A DNA stretch of 64,000 nt from NCBI GenBank assembly GCA_019095985.1, contig CM032660.1, forward strand, positions 34,933,072 through 34,997,071. The letters are read 5' to 3'. Below the pieces are notes generated by a model. It was given only the letters and a program-made list of their open reading frames with translations. It had not been told where the DNA came from and searched no databases. The position numbers were made by a program, and so were the translations under genes. Position 1 is the stretch's first letter, and every line of letters starts with the position of its first letter. This DNA comes from Streblospio benedicti (taxonomy: Eukaryota; Annelida; Polychaeta; Spionida; Spionidae). Positions 34,601 through 46,600 of the stretch are shown piece after piece.

Positions 34601-37600
34601 ATAATAGGAATGATGCGCTATTTTTTTGCCGGATCTACATTGTAATTTTTATTATCCTGATTGGTTTACATGATAGTGAACACTTGCATGAAAATGGCAT
34701 TTTTTCAGTCTCTGTTAGAGACATTTTGAACATTCCAAAATTGGGGATCAAGTTCTATGATTGGAACGGCAAAGTTTGTTTATATTTTTGATTTGCATAT
34801 ACATTAATGTAGTCATTTGAGTGATCAGCCATGTGTATGCAAAATAGAATACTGCTGCTCTGTATTTATGATAGAAAATGTTACTCCATGTCCTTGTTGT
34901 CAGCACATGAGTTGATCAAGGATAACAGCTGTGTCACAGAAATGTTCTCTGTATTATTATTGTTGAAGCCAGAAATGAGAATGACAATTTAACAACCTGA
35001 TTTTCAGGTTGTCATTATAAAGCTTTCATTCGTTGGCAAAAATCTTCTCTCAACATGATAAACACAAATTATCACGGTAAATCGCCTAAACTTAGAAGTC
35101 AAACCTTTCATGGGCTCATATTATTGTTGATGCATCTTAATCATGAATGAAAGTGAGCACAACTTTAGCTCTGTTTTTTGTTTGTTTCAGGCATAGACAT
35201 CCAGGAGGATAAGGCTAACGTTGGGCTCGTCCTGCCCATTTGGGGAAACATGAAAATCAACCTTGATGGCGACGGGTAATGAACTGGCCTCTAGTATTCT
35301 TTTGAATCATTGCATCGTTACTTATTTTGTGACTTTTTCATGGGTCACTAGAAAGCGATTTTCTCATGCTGAATTTACTTTTAAGCATTTTTGCTCCTGT
35401 TGTTCCTCAATATTAGTGTTTCTATGTCTAGTTCTTGTTTTTTCTTTGTCTAAAATGCCTTCGAGCATTAAGCGTAAGACTTTCAATAAGTAATTGTATT
35501 ATATTGTTACTATTAGACATTTTATTGGTTAATTTTTCAGTGGTTTCATCATCATCTCTGACCACAAGGAGCACGTGTTTAAACCTGTCTCAGTACAGGC
35601 CATGTGGTACGTAGCACACTCTGTTTATGTCACCAGGGTCAGGATTAGGTGGAAAAGTGTTACTCGTCAGCAGGACTAGTAACCCTCAAATATCTACTTC
35701 TTGTACAAACTCTATATCTGTATGACGAATTATTCAGAATTGCTCCTTGTTTAAAGGACAAGTTTCTAAAAATTAGCTCTCGTCCTCCACTAGTTTTTAC
35801 TAGTCATAGTAGTCAATACGAGGGGACGAGTGGCTAATTCTGACCCTGTGTCACTCCAAACAAACCAGTTTGAAATATTTTTACCTTGTTACCAAAATGT
35901 AATAAATGTAAACCATCTCATTTTTTCATCATCATATATAAAAGATTGGGTATTAATCATTCATGCAATATAATGGGTAAAGCCAAAGGTAATCGCTATA
36001 GTTTTTAATCAGTTATTTATATCTATCAAATCCAGGATAAATGAACTTCCATCAGAAAATAGGTAAAGCGTTTACAGATGACTCCTACAGTTCTGTAGCT
36101 CAAATTTTATAGCAAGCAGCATATTGCACATAATTTTTAAACTCTTCACCCCATCACTGAAAAAATCAAAGAATCCTCGTCCTTGTGCAAAGAACTACAC
36201 AAATATTTTATTACTTACTTGACTCTGTCACCTAGAGACCTATAATCCCATGAAACTAAATAAATGTAAATGTGGTGGTTTACAGCCATGATTCTATTTG
36301 TGCTCTCACCCTTTTTACATTTTACACCAAGTCATTGGCACACTCAGTCATCATCAATTGATCATTCCGGTTCCTCATGATCCTATCCCATGATCCAGGT
36401 CCGGCCTGCAGTCTCTGATCCGAGTGAGAGACTATGCGCTCGAGCAGAACTACATCGTGAACGGGCTGACCCACGACTGGATGACTTATTACTCGGCCCG
36501 CGTGACGTGCGATCCCGTCTGCCTCAACGAGTGGCACCTCATGGAGGACATCGAGTCCCACCGACCGTCCGGCATCGTAGAGGAGTGAGTGGTCCAAGTG
36601 GTTTACTCTCTTTCTGCCTACTTTTTGATGTATCAAGTTTGTTTTTGCCATCATATGTACAATGTCATTTTATTCCTAATAAAAGATTTAAAATGAAAAA
36701 TTCAAAACAAACATTATTAATGGCGACACCGGTAATTAGAAATTTGTGTTAGAGAAGAAGATTGACAGTGTTTGCTAAACATTGTTTATTTTCGTTTTAA
36801 AAATTGGATGCACGGGTTGCGCATGCATGCACAAGGGCTCATTGTGCACCCTTCTGTGTACGCAAATCTATTAAGGCTAAGATCAAGCTATGTAAAATTA
36901 TATGAAGAACAGTATGAATAGGCAATTTACATGTAGTTAATGTACTAAGAGTGAGTTCTCCCAGGGTTTTTTAAAGGGTTTTACTCTTTCTTACTACTTT
37001 ATGAGGTAGTATTATGTTCTACTCCATTTTCCATTAATAAATTTGTCAATTGCCTCAAGGATGTGTGTAAGACATGAAATATACTTCAGAAAACAATGAA
37101 CCGTTGACTCAAATTTATCTATATTTTATGAAGTATCTTGCTTGCTTTTGTCATTACATATAGTACTTACATGTACGCAAATCTATAAAAGCTAAGATCA
37201 AGCTGTGTAAAATTATATGAAAGACTTTATAAATAGGCAATTTACATGCAGATAATGTACTTAGATGGACTGATTGAAATGACATTGGAGCATCCTTTAC
37301 CCTAGTATAGAGGGCTATAGATATCTGTAACTCATGGCATGTATGATATACAGACCCTTAAAGGAAGCTTGTACTCATTTCTATGTACATGTAATTTGTT
37401 TCTCCATTACCTTGGTTTAGTGATGATGCTAAAGTAGAGCTGGAGACGAGAATCCAGATAAAGTTGAAGGAAGCCATGATGACTGTAGACCTGGAAGAGG
37501 TCACAAGCAAAATGGTGGGTGTTATTTCTAGATTTAAAGCATTTACTGACAGTAGTAATTTTTTACTATGCTGATATTTCCAAAAGATATTAAAGATTAA

Positions 37601-40600
37601 TGCTTACTTGCTTAGATGCTTAAAGCTAAACTTTGAAAATTTTAGTGTTTGATTTAATGCTATTGAAAATTACAAGTCAATGCTTTTGACTGTTTTAGCC
37701 ATTTTAATAAGTAATGTGTTTTCCATTATTTTGATAATTTACTCAAACAGTTAAATCAAATTAAAAGGATAATACAATATGATTGATTTTATTCTATTCA
37801 ATTTTCTTCTGCTGCCTATCATCTAATGTGGTCTAAATCATGTATAAAACATTTGGATCAACAGGTATTTAATGATTGAGACCACATTAGATGATAGGCA
37901 GCAGAAGGAGAAAATGGAATAGAATAAAATGCGACCATACCGAATTTCAAGAGTCTTATGTGAATATATGATTGATATTTCATAGAATAAGTGAACTTTA
38001 TGGTGTAATGTTATACAGTAGTTGTTTTATTTTCATTCTTTTTTTATTTTAAATTAGAGATTGAATGTTAACATTGACCTGATGGTAATTTTTTTTGAAT
38101 AATGGGAAACGCTTAAATATAAATAATGAAAGGAATGTTAAAAATATTGTTTTTCATTTCTAGATTCGACTGAAACTGGAAGAAGAGCTGGGCATGAGTC
38201 TAAAAGACCACAGACACTTTATAGACGAGCAAATGATCATCATTATGAGGCAAATGGACTCCCCCAGTCAGATATTTGACTTCCTGTATTTAGGATCTGA
38301 ATGGAATGCATCAAATCTTGATGAATTACACAAAAATGGGTATGTTATGCTGTGCCGTATTTTCCATTTACACATTATTTTGTTTTTTTTCTTAATTTCT
38401 AATAAAAAGAAATAATGGATTTGTNNNNNNNNNNNNNNNNNNNNNNNNNNNNNNNNNNNNNNNNNNNNNNNNNNNNNNNNNNNNNNNNNNNNNNNNNNNN
38501 NNNNNNNNNNNNNNNNNNNNNNNNGGGGCTCACCCCCCAACACTGGGAGCCCGTTCAAGTTCATCGCGGGCCCAGCGCGACCCACATGAACTCAAGGTCC
38601 TCGTGCACTGCAAGATGGGCATCAGTCGCTCAGCCTCTACCGTGAGTGGGACTTGTTAATAATACGAAAGTGAGATGTGTGGGGGGAAAGGCCGGAAAAA
38701 TTAAGGATGTGGCAAAAAAGTCCGGAAAAAAAGAAGGATGTGGGATTTTAAGGAAGTTTGTAAGAAAAGTCTGAAAATTTGTGGGATGTGGGAAAAAAGG
38801 CCGAATATTTAGAGATGTGGGAATTCTTGACCCCTTAAAACCTTCCTCGTGAGTGATGTTAGACAATGGTCATAGAAAGGTTTGCAGTTTAATTAAGACA
38901 TTCATCTGCCAAATTTGGCAATTTGTATTAGAAAGTTTTGACTTACGCATTTTTTTTCTCCAAGTCTGTAAGGCTTATATCCACATAGACTCGAAATCTA
39001 GACCACTGCCACTGTGGCGCCTACCTATTCACTTTAGCATGCAAAGTGGTTAGGAGTTTAAGAGGTTCAGATCAAAGGTAACGGCAACAATGGGCTTTGA
39101 AACGATTTTTAATCATTAGAATTTTATTAATTTCTCATAGCTCCATTGATGCAGTTGCCGTTGGTTCAGATGGTTACTTATCCATCTATTCACTAGCGAT
39201 GATGAATTTCATAGTAGAACTGCTTGCATTTTGAACTTACTGATCCTTTAGATACTTTACTGACTTAGCTAAATGTTAGGTAGTTGTGTCACTTTGGTGT
39301 GTTTACTGCGATGAATGGTACTGTACACTGGAGTGACTGCAATGAGTGCTAATTGTAAATAAGAAAGCCAGGTAACTTTTTTTTTAAAGAAGAACAGTTT
39401 ATCATCCTTTGGACTGATCAACTAAAATGCACCATGGTGATACGGTTACCTGAAACGGTAAAGTTTAACAATAGTCAGTGGTTGACAGATCAATTGATAT
39501 GAAAGTTGAAATAACATTTTGAAAGAACAATGCCCCAATGGACAAATTCAACATACTTAACGCAATTGCGGTTTTACGTAGAATGAAAAAAAATTTAGAA
39601 TTCTTTATACATGTATTTGTAGGTGATAGCGTTTGCCATGAAGGAGTTTGGGTGGTCGTTGGACCAGGCACTAGAGCATGTCAAGAAGCGCCGCTCGTGC
39701 ATCAAACCCAACGCTGGGTTCATGCAGCAGCTCACCACGTACCAGGGCATTCTGGATGCTAGGTGAGGGGCTTCTTATGTTTCTTGTTCAATTATACATG
39801 CACATACAGTGTACTGTGATAACTAAATTAAAGGGTTTTGTTAAATTTACAATTTAGAGCAGCAGCAGTTCTTCACATGATTATTATTGTCTGATCTCTG
39901 AAAATTGATTTATTGACGTTGCACATTACGAAATTTAACAGCAAACGACATGTCGTAATGTTGCCAAATGGCGGCGTACAGGTACATGTAAGTTGGTCAT
40001 GAAAAAAAATGACAGAAAATTTGTTGTTTTTGTATGAAAAATTAAGAAAGTTTTGGCTACTCGTCAAAAAGACGTGTAGCCAAAACTTTATTGATCTTCC
40101 AATAATACGAGCAGACAAGTGGCTAATCCTGATCCTGACTTCACTTCTCAGTGCGCGTTCAGCTGATCTACAAGTATGCCCATGACCTGATATAAAATGT
40201 AGTCATGAGAACAAGACTTGGATCATGACAATAAACCGCCACATTTACATTTAGGGACCGTTCATTATTTATGGGGAGGGGGGTGGAGGATTTTCTGAAA
40301 ATTTCTGGACACTCGGAGACCCCCCACTCTTTTTCCATGTACAAAGTTGCCGGTCCTCCCTAATTTCCCCCCCCTCCCCATCTCATAAATAATGAACAGT
40401 CCCTTACTTCACTCCTCAGCAAGCAACGGCACAGCAAGCTGTGGCGTTCTGTGTCCACGGGGAACCTGCTGTGTGGGGCGGGCGGTGACCCGTGCGTTCT
40501 GTACGCGGCGCCCGCTGTCACCTCGTACGAGGAGGCCGACGTCGACACGGCGCGGCCGCGCTCATGGTCACCCAAAGACAGCACCGCGCGCCTGCTGCTC

Positions 40601-43600
40601 AAGACTAGCACGCTCGGTGAGAAAATTACCTATCTCTAATTTTTTTTGTCTTATTTTCTGCACTCTCTAGATTTTGTTTTTTCTCACATTCCTTGAAATT
40701 TTTTAGGCTTTTTCCCATATTACACTTCCTTGAAATGCTACATCCCTAGATTTGATTTTTGATTTTTCCCAAATCACACAAATTTTAAGGCTTTTTCCCA
40801 CCTCCCACATCCCTCTTTTTTTTCCTTTTTCCCCACATCCCAATTCCTTGTAAAACTTGTCTTCAGGTATGTCTATTGTAGCAGAAGTTGGCTTTCCAAA
40901 GAGATGTGAGAAAGAAGTATAGAAATGAATTCACAAGCATATGTGCTTAGTGTTTGTTTTTTGCCTTCTTTTTCCTTGAAGTATTGAATTGAAGAATATT
41001 TTTTTTTCATTTAGTTTTATAGCTTGAGCGAAGTCTGAAAAAGAGCCACAGAACATAGAGTTGACTTCCCAATTTTTTTTTTTTCTATTTTTTTTTATTA
41101 TTTTTTACAGCGACAGACGGTGAATATTCGTCGTCCGATGATTCTGCCTCGTCCTCGTCCACATCCACCACGTCTCTGTCCTCGGCGGCCGCTATAACGG
41201 CCGGGGCCAATGACGACGATGACGGCTTCCAAGAGATGATGGTGTTCCCGCCCTGGGGCGCTGACGACGTCAGTTCTCGCAGCACCACGGACTCCATCGA
41301 TGATCCAGAACCGTTCGGAAGCAACTTTAAGTCTGCAGGTGATTAGCCCATCTTTAGTCCACATATCTAAATGGAAAGTTCAATATTATGAATGATAGAA
41401 CCAACATCTTTAATGATTCATTCACATTTTATTTGAATATTTTTTACCTTGTGGTCATCTTCAGAACTGATAGTACAAAACGGACAAACTTAAATTACAA
41501 AACAGTATAGATTTCAATATTACAAATATAATACAGAACATGAATCACAAGATAACAACACAAGGATCAGCAGTCCAAAACCAGTGGTTTTCATTACAAA
41601 CATTGCGATGTATTTAGATATCGATAGTTTTGTCAATAGAAATACCATGTAAGCAGAGTCAGCACAGAGTTTAAGTGTGTAATAATTTTTTTTTTAATTT
41701 CTTTTTCAACTAGGCGTCAATGTGGTATTACTCAGTTATCGGCCAGGCCTGGACTTTTCCACCATTCCGGAAATAGATGAACATGATCCGGAGTTAGAGG
41801 GGACGAGTGAATCTGACGGGGAGGTTGTCACAGATGTTGGGAAGCCGGACCGTGGATTCTACGACCGCTGCATGCTGGCAGGCTACAATGACTACCTGAT
41901 GGATCTGCAGCAGGTTGGTGGACTTTATTATTGTTCACAAATGACGTCAATGTATTTTCTGGCATTTCTGACACCCTCATTGTGCGTCATTATTCTTCAC
42001 CCCATCCCCCCTTTCACATCCCTACTACTTCCCGTATAAACAGCAAACAGCATCAATTACATTGCTATGGAACCCCCAAAACAAAAAATATTCACACCAT
42101 ATTGATATTTGCCGTTTGATACGATTCCATCCCCCCGCCCTCCTCGACGACGTCATTTGTGAACAATCCCTTGTACTGTACTTGTTGTTGTAGGTTCCTC
42201 GAGGTGAGGCTGATCAAGTGGAACCAGACCTGGACATCCTACACCCGGACATCAAGCTGGAGATGATGATTTCCCAGCAGCGCAAGAAGATGCGGATCGC
42301 GCGTCTCCTCATGCTGTCCCAGCAGAAACAGCAGCAGCAGCTGGCGCGAGAAGAGCAGGAAAAGGTATGGGATGTGACAGCTTGTTTTGTGACTCACTTT
42401 TAAATTATCAAACTATTTGCGAGTGAAAGGCTCACATTAGTTAAGACAGTTATATTAATTCCAAGTTGTATGATACATCTATTAATTAGGACCGAAAACC
42501 AAACTTCCATTTTTTATGCTAAACTTCCATTTCTTTGGGGAAGAAACCATTTCTTCCAGTTTTTTTCCACATTTCTTCAGCCATCCCGGAAGAAATAGCA
42601 AACTTCAGGAAGTTTGCCAACCCTTATTGTGAAGGAGTTATTTGAGCACTTTTAAGTATATTGATCAGTAGTATGGTGGTAAGATGTTGTATAAGAAATG
42701 TCTAGTATTTTTTGATGGTGCCAATAACTTGAGCACTTCCTCCACTGAGTTTTGATGGTAAATGTTAAATTTTGTTTGAAGGTTGTGAGTTCACGACCTA
42801 GAAAGCGCAAGAAGAAACGTCATCACCAGCACCATCTCGGTGACAGAGTGAAAACACGACCTGATGATTTCTGGATCAAGGAGATCCCACCATCCCCATG
42901 CGAACCTAGAACGGAGCCATTAGAAGATGCCGAGGCGTTTGGGGATCTTTTATCTCCAAACGATGTGGTGGCATTATTGACTTCTGGTGTACATGAAGTG
43001 GATGATATTGTCCCAAAAGACTGTGTGGAGGAAACGGTAGATTGTGACTTGGGTGTTGAAAAAGCCACAGTGGATATTCCCTTAGACATTGGTAGCCCCA
43101 GTAAAGGGAAGAAAGAAATAGGAATACTTCAACACTATCAGGTGTGTACCAAATGTCTAGTTCAATATTGTTAGATCCAGGCATTATAAAATCCTTATAG
43201 ATGTAATATTTCCCAAATATGCCAGTCATGGCCAAGTATATAAGTGTTACAAAAAATCTATGCAGAACCAATTTAATTTTCGGCTCCTGATATCATAAAG
43301 GCTTTGTTTGAGTGACCAATATCAATAGACCATCAATCAATGTTGATGTGTGTAATAATTTGTGTCTATTGAATGTGTGCTGTACCATAGAACAAATTGC
43401 GAATAAGTGTACCCCCAAACCGCAAATTGAGCCGCGAAAATTCCACACCACTAAACTGCAATTTCTTTGCAATCGCAGTTAATCGCGGTCATTTGCAAAT
43501 TCAATATTTTCCGAGAACTAAGTGAATTCTTGCGGAGCATCATGAACCGTTGCAATGTTACTTCGCAAATCTTCGTGAATAATCAATTTGCGAAAGATAT

Positions 43601-46600
43601 GCAGTGACGCGAATGATATGCAATCATCTGCAAACATGCAAAGTAGATTGCAAATCAGATATAAATTAAGAATAAATCTCAAAACCGCGAATGGGATACA
43701 CTAAATCGCAACTTGTACGATAGTTTGCGCTCACCAAAACCCTTGCCCTCTGTCTGATGTGTTTGTTGGCATGTTTCTCCCCCAGCGTGAGGACATCCCG
43801 TGGACAGAAGGCACCGTGAAGCGCACTCAGCAGAAGTTCCTGGCCTCCGGTTCTGGATCAGACACGACACCGGAGCAGGATTCGGCAGCCATGGAGAGAA
43901 CAATGACGCTGGATCTCACGGCAGCAGACGGCAGCGACAAGGCAGCAGCAGCCAGGTAACAGCAAGCTCCTGTATTCTCCAAATCCTCAATCAATCAATC
44001 AATTAATGTGGGCAAAAGAAAGTTTTAAGTTTCGATGCTACGTAACCGGTTAACTTCGGGGCAGGGCTCAGACCCACGATTGCTCATTCAAGATCTATAA
44101 ATAATGTTATAACTAGGCCTGGCTTTGCCCAGCTTTGAGTGATGGCAATAACCGTTATTTTTCTTCAAGGCAAATTCCTGTTGCTGAGGATAAAAATTAT
44201 ACGGGCATAGCGACCTTCCCAGAGCTCTGGCAGTCATTGAAGAGACATACCCCTGAAATCCTCTATAGTCTAGCCCAATTTTACATTTATACATTAAGAC
44301 TGGCTAACAACTGACTATTCCCTAAATATCTAATTTTAAAATAACTAGTTTTCCCTATCTAGTCTAAGCTTTATTTTTTTACCATGTCTATAACCAAAAT
44401 TTTTCATTTAAAATGACATTTCCAGGTGCACCCAATGTTCCAGTTTTTGCTGATTTTGCATTGACTAGGTGGTCAGACACAAAATATGTGCCTGGTGCCT
44501 GTCAACCAACTCAGTCTCCCACTCTGGCGATATGAAGCACACTGTCAAAATCTCGTCACCTCATTCACCTTACGATATCGCTGGCATGTGAACTCACATA
44601 GTAATATATCGCCACATCACTTCATCGCCCTGGCCGATTTACATCGCTTACATGTGAACGTGCACCACTGAAGGTGTGTTTCCTGTGTTCTAGCAGTGGA
44701 GCCAGCACGCCGGTGTCCACACCACGCAGTAAGCCCACCACACCGCCGGAGAAACACTCACCACGCTCCCCAAACACCAAGGAGATGGTCAGGTTCGTAC
44801 TCGCATCCTCTTCGCGTCTTATCAATGAGGGTTACCCATTTGATGGTTTATTCATTGAAGTAGTTAATATACATATAAAAAATATAGGCAGTACACGTAT
44901 AACGTTCCAATAAAATAACATTTTTCACTGGATAAAGCATTAAAGATGTGAAAATTTGTGATTTCAATCAAATTTAGTGCCTTTTGGACTTCTTAATTTG
45001 TTCTGTTTTAAAGTAGCATGTTTTTTTCTGGACTGATATGTACACTTGTTGTGGCAACCTGTGAAAAGGTAAAGCATCTTTGCAAATATACACAATGTTA
45101 AGTTTCAGTAGTTTCAACCTTTCGAAGGATCTCTACTTCAATAAGTTAAGATAGATTGTACCTAAGTAGCATTTCACCCAGTTGTTTACTCTACTTCCTA
45201 CTGAGCTTCATCCTTGACCTATCGTACACCATTCGCAAATGAATAATGTTCAAAATCATCGATTGACACATTAATTGTTTTTTAACACTCCTTGGGGCAC
45301 ATATGGTTTCTTACAGGGTGGCGATGACTAAAGGTTTATGCTACGTTCTGCTTGTAGAGTGCTGCTGGACGCTCAGCTGTCAGATGAGGAAGGGGAAGCA
45401 GCTGCAGCCGCTGCTGTGTATGAAGCTGAGGAGATCGAACCGGGGATCGTGAGCAGAACAAAGCGAGAGATCGAAGAGAGGGAGAGGTAAGGCAAAAATA
45501 TATTAAAAATGTGTGTTTCTTGTTTCCCGATGCTACCTGTTTTTTATTGCCAGCCTCATTTGGTTTGTTTCACAATTGTTAAAAATCTAAACACATTTTC
45601 AATTTTATTGGATGTTTTTGAAAATTGTTATGCATAATCATTCCTACTTCAACTTTCAGGTCCAAATCATTCATAGTAGAATCCTCATCAACCACCTTTG
45701 ACCTAACTAAGCCAGTGCAGAGGTCGTCCAGTTGGAAAAACGAGCGGACTTCGCCAGGCAGCAAACGCTTCGACCGTAACTCAGAGCGGAGGAAAACTTG
45801 TCTGCCCGTGCTGCGGGCAACGCCAGACAGGTAAGGGGACCAACATTCATAATCAAATTAAAACTGAAACTATTATGGCGTGATTTCAGCACACACACAC
45901 ACTTTTGCCCCCGTCGCCCTAAATAAGGATGCCCACATAAAATAACGTGTAACATTGGGCTACATATACGCCATACATGTCTTTTCAAGCCCCCAACCCC
46001 CACACCACGCATACGATCAAGTTGAAATTATTGCTTTGGAGGATCTGTAAATAGTTTGAAACTTTACTTGATGGAATCTGTGTATTCTATTTTCAGAGGA
46101 TTGAGTCCAAGTGAGTTAAGTGACGACCCGGGGAACACAGAGGTCATGTTCCGCCTTGGAGGTGATGACATTGACATAGAGCCAGGCAAGGTCAAACGTC
46201 AGACACAAGGTAAAGTGGCAAGTAAATGTTTTTGAGCAAAAATTGTAAATCAAATGGAAAGAACGTGAAAGATTATTAGAAATGATTTCACAAGCATTGG
46301 GAAACATACATATATATTATTGTACATCCTGCATACATGTTTCTTATCTACATTTGCTTTCATCTGTTTGCTGTAATTTAGGCTATGAGAGTCTGGATAC
46401 TGGACTGCTTGGAATTGCACCTCATCGTGAGCGATCGACATCCCCATTTGCAGATGAGATCTTGGAAATTCCACATGGCTCTGTACGCAAAACAACGGCT
46501 GAAATGGAACAGAAATGGGATCAAGCAACAGTAAGTCAACCTTGAGCAATATAAGCAATTATCTTGTCAAGTGAGCTAGAGTTCAAATGACCTAATAGAT

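Noticed and set aside
38268-38645. Open frames crossing the N run
   Set aside because: They read through assembly gap filler.
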